A stretch of 6,917 nucleotides of DNA from the NCBI GenBank assembly GCA_005798965.1, contig SYIB01000204.1:1-6917 (forward strand). Direction: 5' to 3'. Of this stretch, positions 1 through 5,629 are shown one piece after another (position 1 is the stretch's first letter; each line of letters starts with the position of its first letter). This DNA is from Planctomycetia bacterium. Its GTDB lineage: Bacteria > Planctomycetota > Phycisphaerae > Phycisphaerales > SM1A02. The notes under the pieces were generated by a model. The model had not been told where the DNA came from. It made no database searches and saw only the letters and a program-made list of their open reading frames with translations. The position numbers and the translations under genes are program-made.

Positions 1-246
1 CACGGATGGCGCATTGACCTGTTGGACCTGGGCCATCGTGCCCGTCGCGTTGGGGCGGAGGACGGAGATCCGACCGTCATCCGATCCCATGAAGAGGTCC
101 TGCCCCGACTGCTCGATGCCGCCGTAGCCCCAATTGGAGCAGCAAGACGAGGAGGCTGGAAAAATCGCCAGCCCATCAAAGCAGTCTTGAGCGGCGGCGG
201 AACCGGCGATGAGCGCAGCAACAACAAAAGCACATAGATGACGCAT
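1..246 (-). CDS. Partial secreted protein, possible FG-GAP-like repeat start (5' end only)
   Basis: The minus strand reads open from an ATG at 246 to the left edge (82 codons, no stop), so only the N-terminus is present. Residues 1-19 form a clear Sec signal peptide: MRH, a hydrophobic core (LCAFVVAALIAG), then SAAA with predicted cleavage before Gln20-Asp21. A strong Shine-Dalgarno (AGGAG, 252-256) lies 5 nt upstream and fixes the start. The mature part has a Cys pair (residues 35-36) followed by NWGYGG and, after about ten residues, a DLFMGSDDG-like stretch and SVLRPNATG. This loosely resembles FG-GAP or other beta-propeller repeats, in which an FG/WG turn precedes a 'dlvvGa.dg..vyvf' strand pair. 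That family guess is weak because only one possible repeat is visible. It is transcribed divergently from the RCC1-like gene, and both products are exported. That the gene is real is well supported; its function is unknown. Confidence 0.75.
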   Translation of the reverse strand, partial: MRHLCAFVVAALIAGSAAAQDCFDGLAIFPASSSCCSNWGYGGIEQSGQDLFMGSDDGRISVLRPNATGTMAQVQQVNAPSV

Positions 247-251
247 GGTTT

Positions 252-256
252 CTCCT
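252..256 (-). promoter_or_regulatory. Shine-Dalgarno for the left-edge secreted protein
   Basis: On the minus strand AGGAG is followed by AAACC and then the ATG at 246, a spacing of 5 nt. It is one of only two convincing ribosome binding sites in the window and decides the start of the partial gene. Confidence 0.7.
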
Positions 257-461
257 GGTAGGTCGATTCTTCTGGATTCACGGTTCCAAGCGAACGACCG
301 AGGCCATGAGCGCAGGAAATTCCAACCTCAGACCGCGCGAGAACGGTTCGCGCTGCGGCAGGGCGCGTACGCAAACAACGATCATGGCTGGATTTACGTT
401 CAAAGTACAAGCCGATATTTCAGCCTGCCACGAGGAGCTGGCGAAACACTGGATCTTCATG

Positions 462-492
462 GCATTCCATGTACTGTCGTTGCATGGAATGC
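462..492 (+). promoter_or_regulatory. Perfect 10-bp inverted repeat at the start of the RCC1-like gene
   Basis: GCATTCCATG at 462-471 is exactly complementary to CATGGAATGC at 483-492, with an 11-nt loop (472-482). As RNA the stem can be extended inward by a U-G and an A-U pair. The structure takes in the alternative ATGs at 469 and 484, and its 3' arm contains GGAA (486-489), the only Shine-Dalgarno-like sequence suitably placed for the ATG at 496. It could be an RNA hairpin limiting initiation or an operator for a dimeric regulator. The repeat itself is seen directly; its role is inferred. Confidence 0.5.
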
Positions 493-495
493 GTC

Positions 496-1644
496 ATGCA
501 CCACGCGCCGCGCCGAGCAGCGCTGCAAATCCTCGGATGGGTTGCCACCACGTCGATCGTGGCGTCGATCCCGATGCGCTGCTTCGCCTCGGATCGCATC
601 GTGACGTGGGGATGCGCTGAAGGTGTCTGCGAGGGCCAGGACGACCCGCAGCCGACCATCGACCTCGTCTCGAACCTGTCATCGGGCGCCTTCCACTCCA
701 TGGTGGTGCTTCCGGATGGAATCCTTCGTGCGTGGGGTTCGGGCTCCGAAGGTTCGACCAACGGCAGCTTCCCCAACTTTCGCCAATCCATCGTCCCATC
801 CGATCTGGGGCCGGTGCTCACGGCTGTCGGCGGCGGCACCCACACCCTGGCGCTCCTCGCTGATGGTTCCGTTCGGGCGTGGGGTGCGGGGCTCTTGAAC
901 ACGTCGCAGATTCCACAATTTGGCCAGTCGATGGTGCCGGCGGACCTCGGTCCATGCGTGCAGATCGCCGCCGGCAACGCCCATTCCCTTGCCCTGACCC
1001 GGGAAGGTGCCGTTCGCGCGTGGGGTTACGACGGGTTTGGACAGTGCGCGGTGCCGAGCGATCTCGGTGCGGTGCAGCGCGTGGCTGCCAACGGATACAC
1101 GTCGTACGTCATCTCACAAGCCGGGGTGGTTCGAGCGTGGGGGCTGAACTCACACGGACAGGCTTCGCCGCCTGCCGATCTTGGCGTGTGCTCGCAGCTG
1201 GCACCAGGCTTCGTCCATGCGGTTGCTTTGCAGATCGGCGGCACGTTGCGCGCGTGGGGTTCCGATCAGCACGAACAGGTCACTGCATGCCCGAGTGGCT
1301 TCTTTCTGCAGGTGGCTTCGGGTGGCTATCACAGCGTGGCGTTGCGCACCGATCGCACCGTAGTCGCGTGGGGCCGAAACTCGGCTGGCCAGTGCGAGGT
1401 GCCGATCGAGATCGGACGATGCAAGCAAGTAGCTGCCGGACGTCATCATTCCGTGGCGCTTCGGGTTCTTCCGTGCGTCGGTGATGTGAACGGCGATGGG
1501 GTTCACAGCGGCCAGGACATCGGCGCACTCTTTGCAGCGTTCGGCGCCACGGATCCGTCTGCCGACTTTGATGGGGACGGCGTCGTCACCTCAATTGACT
1601 TCTCAATCCTACTCGCGGCTTGGGGCACCTGTGCTCCAGAATGA
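496..1644 (+). CDS. Secreted RCC1-like seven-repeat beta-propeller protein with dockerin-like C-terminus
   Basis: The 382-residue protein begins with a signal peptide: MHHAPRRAALQILG then a hydrophobic stretch ending near RCFA|SD (about residue 31). The RRAALQ segment resembles a twin-arginine leader. Residues about 34-323 hold seven RCC1-like repeats. Each ends in a W-G strand (Trp at 38, 80, 129, 176, 215, 254, 292; usually RAWG) and has an 'HS.AL' strand and a 'GQ..VP.DLG' linker. The first repeat has only the WG half and the last only the HHSVAL half, consistent with a closed seven-bladed propeller. Residues 330-341 and 357-368 are two D.[ND].DG calcium-loop motifs of dockerin type, flanked by Cys327 and Cys379. 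The ATG at 496 is preferred to 469 because it gives a normal signal-peptide n-region and follows a weak GGAA site. RCC1 propellers are protein-interaction domains; no catalytic motif is seen. The specific role is unknown. Its 3' end faces the glutamate dehydrogenase gene. Confidence 0.85.
   Translation: MHHAPRRAALQILGWVATTSIVASIPMRCFASDRIVTWGCAEGVCEGQDDPQPTIDLVSNLSSGAFHSMVVLPDGILRAWGSGSEGSTNGSFPNFRQSIVPSDLGPVLTAVGGGTHTLALLADGSVRAWGAGLLNTSQIPQFGQSMVPADLGPCVQIAAGNAHSLALTREGAVRAWGYDGFGQCAVPSDLGAVQRVAANGYTSYVISQAGVVRAWGLNSHGQASPPADLGVCSQLAPGFVHAVALQIGGTLRAWGSDQHEQVTACPSGFFLQVASGGYHSVALRTDRTVVAWGRNSAGQCEVPIEIGRCKQVAAGRHHSVALRVLPCVGDVNGDGVHSGQDIGALFAAFGATDPSADFDGDGVVTSIDFSILLAAWGTCAPE
595..1464 (+). 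repeat. Seven RCC1/WG-type repeats within the coding sequence
   Basis: Seven divergent repeat units of about 38-49 codons are visible both in protein (RAWG, HS.AL, VP.DLG) and in DNA, where GCGTGGGG recurs six times from about 730 to 1373. Distances between successive WG motifs are 42, 49, 47, 39, 39 and 38 residues. The first three units carry longer insertions than the last three. The match is to the RCC1 pattern (G..HS.AL..DG.V..WG.N..GQ), here degenerate at the Asn position in several units. Confidence 0.8.
1480..1632 (+). other. Dockerin-like paired EF-hand C-terminal domain
   Basis: Two 12-residue calcium-loop motifs, DVNGDGVHSGQD and DFDGDGVVTSID, are each followed by a short hydrophobic helix (IGALFAAFG and FSILLAAWG). 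Asp or Asn occupy loop positions 1, 3 and 5 and Asp occupies position 12, as in type I dockerins. The domain is bracketed by PC before the first loop and WGTC after the second. C-terminal domains of this kind are common on planctomycete exported proteins, where classical cellulosome cohesins are generally not the known partner, so the binding partner here is unknown. Confidence 0.8.
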
Positions 1645-1760
1645 AGGGCGCAGTGCGCGGAAACGTCTGCAGATGACGAACGCCTTGTCAACGTGACTAC
1701 CTTCCTGAGCCCATGCGCCGTGGGACCCTCACGCACGTCGACCCGTCCTCTGCCCACCCC
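1645..1760. other. Convergent intergenic gap, no clear terminator
   Basis: This 116-bp stretch separates the 3' ends of the RCC1-like gene and the glutamate dehydrogenase gene. The only hairpin I could make out is a 6-bp stem with one wobble pair (CGTGGG at 1718-1723 with CTCACG at 1727-1732). It has no U-tract on either side. I see no intrinsic terminator and no small gene. Confidence 0.4.
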
Positions 1761-4712
1761 TCACAGATCCATCAGCGCCGCACGCGTGCCGGCCTTGGCG
1801 AGCAGGCTGGCGGCCTGGTCGGCGAAGGGCTGGCCGCTCGCGCGCACCGCGGCGATGAGCTGCTCGATCTGCTTCTCCTTGCGGAGGTAACCGAGGACCA
1901 CTGCGCCGACTGCTTTCGAGTCGATCGACGAGAAGAAGTCGATGCCCTCGCGGTAGACGATGCGGCTCGACAGGCTCTTGGCGACCATCCACGCCTGATA
2001 GGGGGCCGGCAGCACCGTGAAGAGCCGCTCGCCCACGGTCTTGGCCAGCACGTCCGGCACATGCTCAAGGATCACCTCGCGCATTGCGGCCTTGTCCTCG
2101 GCCGTCCATGAGCCCATGCTCGCGTAGACCGCATCGGCCGCGGCGTTCATGGCCTTCGAGAGCTTCGTGCTCAGCTCCGGCAGCGGTACGCTCGGGTGGC
2201 GGCGCCCTTCGGCGAGGAGCAGCTCGGCCTCGCGCCGCGCGAACTCGCGCAGCTTGACCAGCACCTGGTCCACGAACGCATCCTTGAGCTTCATGAACTC
2301 GGCTTCCTCAAGCAGCATGCTGGCCTGGATCTCGTAGGAGCTCGTGATCACGCCGCATTTGTTGGCGCTCGAGTCCTTCATGATCAGGCAGCCCTTCTCG
2401 GAGAGCCGCACGCGCGCCTCGGGCGTCAGGAACAGGTTTGCGCCCTCGACGATGATCGGGCTGCTGGGGCGGCCATCCGCCAGGAGGTAGTCCTTCCAGT
2501 TGCGCTCGTTGATCGTGGCCGGGCGGCCGCCTCCGGGCACGAAGGCATCGGCCACCACGCGGTTGTGCATGGTGTTGCGCAGCTGCGCACCGTCCGGCGC
2601 CTCGACCGGCACGATCCGGCCCTTGGGCCCGAGCTTGGCGGTGTTGAAGCGTCCGATGGGCAGGCCATCCCGGAAGAGCCGTAGCAGTTCCGCATGGTCA
2701 AGACCATCCGGATCCTCGCCGCAGCCCGAGCCATCGGCCACGCCCACGATGCGGGCGTTGGCGCCGTAGTCGCGCTCGAGGATCCGCATCATGTTGCCGG
2801 CCACGTCCCCATCGGGGCCGCCGGTGATCTTGACCGTGAAGGGCTGCTTGGTCGGCTCGATGCCGCGGGCGCGCAACGAGCAGGCCAGGAACACGTTCAC
2901 GCCCTCGCTCGTCACGCCGTACACCTTGTGGTTGATGCCGGCACCGGGCTTCGAGCTCATGAATGCGCTCGGCAGCGCGTAACCGCGCCGGCGTGCCCGC
3001 GCCACGATCCAGTCAATGTGCTCGGGGGTGATGTTCTCATCGGGTCCGAGGTAGATGAACTCCTGGAATCCCAGGCGGTCGATCACTCGCGCGCGCGTGC
3101 GCTCATCGCTGGTGATCAGATCGAGGATGCAGTCGACGAACGCCTTCACGCAGCGGTTGGTGTCGGCCGGCACCTCGAGCAGGATCGCGCACTTCGCGCC
3201 GCCTTCGGGGATGTCCTTGTTCTTGAGCTGCTGCGCGAAGGCGCGCCCGTAGACCTCGTCGTACAGCCGGTCGACCTCGCGCTCGTACGGCGCCTGCGTG
3301 GTGGGGCGCACCCCGCGCAGTCCGCCGCGCGCGATCTCCTTGAAGCGCACGTGGAAGCCATTGAAGCCGCGTCCATGCACGAAGAAGGTGCCGAAGGGGG
3401 TCTCGGGCCGGGTCGTGCCGACCATGAAGGCCGGGTCGAGCCGCAGCGCGAAGCCGAAGCGATCGGCGATGTGGCAGTTGGTGCGCAGCGTGGCGCGCAT
3501 CGCCTCGAGCGTCGTGCGCAGGATGGTCAGCGTGGTCTCGCCATCGGCCTTCTGGGCGGCCTCGGCGTCGAGCGCCTCGAGCGCCTTGAGGAACGCACCA
3601 TCGTCGCGGGCCCCAGCCGGATCGAATCGACGCATGAAGGCGTCGATGGCGCCGATCGAGATCGATTGGAACTGCTCAAGCACCGACAGCACGCGATCGC
3701 GGTGGAATGCAAAGGGATTCTGCGGCGAGAGCCTCTGGTGCACGAGCGCAGCGAAGGCGCTCAGCGCCTCCGCGCGGTCAAGATCGAGCGCCGGGTGGCG
3801 CGCCTGGATCTCGAGAATCCGATGGTCGATCCACTTCACGCGCATCAGATCGCGCGCGGTGCGCTGCCAGGCGGCGCTCGATGGATCGATCGCACGGCCA
3901 TCGGCCGTCTGCACCACGAACCCGAGCATGGTGACCGAGCCGTGCGGCGGGTCCTTCACCACATCGAGGTGCGCGCGCACGACGCTGATGCCGGCGCGCG
4001 ACAGCACGATCGCCGTGCGCTCGAGCATGGTGCGGGTGCGGGCATTCGCATACGCGATCGTGATGCGGCTCTGCCTTGGGTCGCTCTCCGGCTCGAGCTC
4101 AATCGCGGCGCCGTCGGTGCCCGAGACCTGCAGGACCATCTTGCGCTGGCGGCAGAAGCGCAGGGGAGAGACCGTGAGCACATAGTCGCCGCTGCAGCCC
4201 TGGGCATAGGTGCGCATCGCCTCGGGGGTCCACTCGCGGAAGTGCTGCGCGGCGTACTGGATCGCGGCGTCAAGCCGCGACGCCTGCGCGGGCTGGCGCG
4301 GATCGTGCGGCGTGCGCTCGCCGAACTCGAACGTGTCGATGACGAGCGATCCATCGAGCGCACTGTGGATGCGGGCCGAGCGCAGGCTCAGGTCCATCGG
4401 CAGCTCTGCGACCACCGCAGCGAGCACGCCGGTCGAGTCGCCCGGGCGGATGGCGGTGATGACCGAGCCGTCCTTGTTGCGCAGGGTCATGTTCAGCGGC
4501 CGGCCGCTGGTCTTGGCAGCGATGATCGCCTGCAGGTGGCTGCGGACCTCGTCGGGCGTGGTGTCCTGGAAGTAGCCGGGGCCCATCTGCCCGATGAACC
4601 AGGGGACCACGCTCTCGGCGGCGTCGCGGTAGGTCTGGAGCAGGTCAGCCGTGAGCTGGGCCCGGTCGAGGGTGCTGGAGGTCGAGCCCGTTGAAGACGC
4701 TTGGTCCATCAC
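1761..4712 (-). CDS. Large NAD-type glutamate dehydrogenase (~115 kDa class)
   Basis: The 983-residue protein catalyses oxidative deamination of glutamate to 2-oxoglutarate and ammonia in the cytoplasm. Its length fits the ~115 kDa class (yeast Gdh2-like), not the ~450-residue hexameric or ~1600-residue 180 kDa enzymes. Two N-terminal ACT-like segments are visible, about 73-130 (DSTGVLAAVVAEL, later SLVIDTFEF) and about 215-272, probably regulatory. The catalytic part shows FHVRFKEIARGGLRG (453-467), KNKDIPEGGAK (497-507, the substrate-binding Lys motif), GPDENITPEHIDWI with the likely catalytic Asp558, and the dinucleotide-binding loop GGPDGDVAGN (631-640). EGANLFLTPEAR (756-767) and KDSSANK (779-785) follow, then a helical C-terminus. 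Start: GTG at 4712 or ATG at 4709; neither has a good Shine-Dalgarno, and ATG 4709 is equally likely. Cys508 and Cys786 lie where relatives I recall often have Gly. It is divergent from ribF. Confidence 0.93.
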   Translation of the reverse strand: MMDQASSTGSTSSTLDRAQLTADLLQTYRDAAESVVPWFIGQMGPGYFQDTTPDEVRSHLQAIIAAKTSGRPLNMTLRNKDGSVITAIRPGDSTGVLAAVVAELPMDLSLRSARIHSALDGSLVIDTFEFGERTPHDPRQPAQASRLDAAIQYAAQHFREWTPEAMRTYAQGCSGDYVLTVSPLRFCRQRKMVLQVSGTDGAAIELEPESDPRQSRITIAYANARTRTMLERTAIVLSRAGISVVRAHLDVVKDPPHGSVTMLGFVVQTADGRAIDPSSAAWQRTARDLMRVKWIDHRILEIQARHPALDLDRAEALSAFAALVHQRLSPQNPFAFHRDRVLSVLEQFQSISIGAIDAFMRRFDPAGARDDGAFLKALEALDAEAAQKADGETTLTILRTTLEAMRATLRTNCHIADRFGFALRLDPAFMVGTTRPETPFGTFFVHGRGFNGFHVRFKEIARGGLRGVRPTTQAPYEREVDRLYDEVYGRAFAQQLKNKDIPEGGAKCAILLEVPADTNRCVKAFVDCILDLITSDERTRARVIDRLGFQEFIYLGPDENITPEHIDWIVARARRRGYALPSAFMSSKPGAGINHKVYGVTSEGVNVFLACSLRARGIEPTKQPFTVKITGGPDGDVAGNMMRILERDYGANARIVGVADGSGCGEDPDGLDHAELLRLFRDGLPIGRFNTAKLGPKGRIVPVEAPDGAQLRNTMHNRVVADAFVPGGGRPATINERNWKDYLLADGRPSSPIIVEGANLFLTPEARVRLSEKGCLIMKDSSANKCGVITSSYEIQASMLLEEAEFMKLKDAFVDQVLVKLREFARREAELLLAEGRRHPSVPLPELSTKLSKAMNAAADAVYASMGSWTAEDKAAMREVILEHVPDVLAKTVGERLFTVLPAPYQAWMVAKSLSSRIVYREGIDFFSSIDSKAVGAVVLGYLRKEKQIEQLIAAVRASGQPFADQAASLLAKAGTRAALMDL

Positions 4713-4719
4713 CTATTCT
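4691..4719 (+). promoter_or_regulatory. Candidate sigma70-type promoter for ribF-nrnA
   Basis: TTGAAG (4691-4696) and TATTCT (4714-4719) lie 17 nt apart, the optimal spacing, each matching the consensus at four of six positions. The -35 box lies inside the first codons of the divergent glutamate dehydrogenase gene. The predicted start of transcription, near 4726, would leave a leader of under 30 nt before the ribF ATG at 4754. This is plausible but unproven. Confidence 0.3.
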
Positions 4720-4734
4720 TACCAATTCGCGCCT

Positions 4735-4743
4735 CCCCCCCCC
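4735..4743. repeat. C9 homopolymer tract between gdh and ribF
   Basis: Nine consecutive C residues lie in the 41-bp gap between the divergent start codons, ending 10 nt before the ribF ATG. It is the longest single-base run I noticed in the window. It separates the candidate ribF promoter from its start codon, so a change in length would alter the leader but not the reading frame from ATG 4754. Confidence 0.6.
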
Positions 4744-4753
4744 GGCGCGCACC

Positions 4754-5629
4754 ATGCCCGCGATTTCGATTGGCAACTTCGACGGCGTGCACTTGGGCCA
4801 CCAGGCGCTGGTCGCCCGGGCTAAGCAGGGCATGACGGCGGTGACCTTCGACCCCACGCCCAACGAAGTGCTCGGATTACCGGTACCACCGCGGATCATG
4901 GGGCCTCGTCGGCGCGATCACTACCTGCGCGCAGCGGGGGCTGCCAATGTGCTCACCCTCGCCACGGACCGGGCCACGCTTGGCTTGGCCCCCGAGGAAT
5001 TCCTCCGTTGGCTCCGCGATCGCGTGCCGTTCGGGCGCATCATCGAGGGTCCCGACTTCCGTTTTGGCCATCGACGATCAGGTGATGTGACCACGCTGCA
5101 GGAGCTCGGCCCCAAGCTCGGCTTCACGGTCGAGGTCGTTCCCGAAGTCGAGGCATCGCTCCACTCGGGCCACATCGTCGCAGCGCGCAGCACCACCGTG
5201 CGATGGATGATCCAGCACGGGCGTGTGGCCGATGTCGAGCGGCTGCTCGGTCGCCCGCACGAACTCGTGGGCATGGTCGAACAGGGCGATCAGCGCGGGC
5301 GCAACATCGGCTTTCCCACGGCCAACCTCGCGTGCGACGGGTGCCTGCTCCCGTCCGATGGCGTGTACGCGGCGACCGCGCACCTCGATGATGGCCGCGT
5401 GTTCATCGCCGCGGTCAGTGTTGGCATCAAGCCCACCTTCACCGGCGCGCGTCGAACGGTCGAGGCGCATCTCATTGGCTTTGACGGCACGATCGGCGAG
5501 TACGGTTGGCCTCTTCGGCTGGAACTGCGCCGTTGGGTGCGCGACCAGGTCCGGTTCACCAAGGTGGATGACCTGATCCGCCAGATCGGCGCCGACACCG
5601 CTCGGTGCCGCAAGGAACTCCATGCCTGA
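4754..5629 (+). CDS. ribF: Bifunctional riboflavin kinase / FAD synthetase
   Basis: This cytoplasmic 291-residue enzyme phosphorylates riboflavin to FMN and adenylylates FMN to FAD. The N-terminal nucleotidyltransferase domain shows GNFDGVHLGH (residues 7-15, with the H..GH pair at 12 and 15), TFDPTPNEVL (31-40), EGPDFRFGHRRSGD (98-111) and RSTTVR (145-150). The C-terminal riboflavin kinase domain shows GMVEQGDQRGRNIGFPTAN (173-191, with the Thr-Asn of the PTAN motif), GVYAA (203-207), VGIKPTF (223-229) and TVEAHL with the likely catalytic Glu237. Both active sites look intact. The frame stays open upstream to a TTG at 4691, but ATG 4754 is chosen because the first beta strand begins directly after it and the upstream extension would overlap the divergent gene. 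No Shine-Dalgarno is visible before it. Length is slightly short of the usual ~310 residues, owing to a trimmed N-terminus. It overlaps nrnA by 8 bp. Confidence 0.95.
   Translation: MPAISIGNFDGVHLGHQALVARAKQGMTAVTFDPTPNEVLGLPVPPRIMGPRRRDHYLRAAGAANVLTLATDRATLGLAPEEFLRWLRDRVPFGRIIEGPDFRFGHRRSGDVTTLQELGPKLGFTVEVVPEVEASLHSGHIVAARSTTVRWMIQHGRVADVERLLGRPHELVGMVEQGDQRGRNIGFPTANLACDGCLLPSDGVYAATAHLDDGRVFIAAVSVGIKPTFTGARRTVEAHLIGFDGTIGEYGWPLRLELRRWVRDQVRFTKVDDLIRQIGADTARCRKELHA
5612..5616 (+). promoter_or_regulatory. Shine-Dalgarno for nrnA inside the end of ribF
   Basis: AAGGA sits 5 nt before the ATG at 5622, within the last codons of ribF. With the 8-bp gene overlap it supports translational coupling and fixes the nrnA start. 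Confidence 0.65.

Larger units (their letters stand above)
247..495. other. Divergent intergenic region between two exported-protein genes
   Basis: This 249-bp stretch separates the starts of the minus-strand gene (246) and the plus-strand RCC1-like gene (496, or 469 if the upstream ATG is used). It is visibly more AT-rich in places than the flanking genes, notably 371-420. No convincing ORF lies in it. It must hold the promoters for both genes, but I see no strong sigma70-type pair. The best plus-strand candidate is TTTACG (393-398) with GATATT (414-419) at a 15-nt spacing, four of six matches each, which is weak. The clearest structured element is the inverted repeat at 462-492. Confidence 0.5.

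Noticed and set aside
315..323. Short palindrome GGAAATTCC as an operator
   Set aside because: It is only 9 nt, isolated, and not repeated elsewhere in the gap, so a chance occurrence is likely.
393..419. Plus-strand promoter TTTACG / GATATT upstream of the RCC1-like gene
   Set aside because: The spacing of 15 nt is short and each box matches only four of six positions, so it is not distinguishable from chance in a 249-bp AT-richer gap.
420..977. A 185-codon minus-strand frame over the start of the RCC1-like gene
   Set aside because: It overlaps the signal peptide and first repeats of a well-supported gene and shows no domain or signal sequence of its own.
1718..1732. Hairpin in the convergent gap as a bidirectional terminator
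   Set aside because: The stem is only 6 bp including a wobble pair, and there is no U-tract on either strand.
2694..4694. A 666-codon plus-strand open frame opposite the glutamate dehydrogenase gene
   Set aside because: It lies wholly antisense to a gene with unmistakable family motifs. Its product is low-complexity, rich in Ala, Arg, His and Glu, with no recognisable domain. Long antisense frames are expected in GC-rich DNA.
4691..4753. TTG at 4691 as the ribF start (312-residue product)
   Set aside because: The extra 21 residues are low-complexity and Pro-rich, encoded partly by the C9 tract and overlapping the divergent gene. The conserved fold begins right after ATG 4754.
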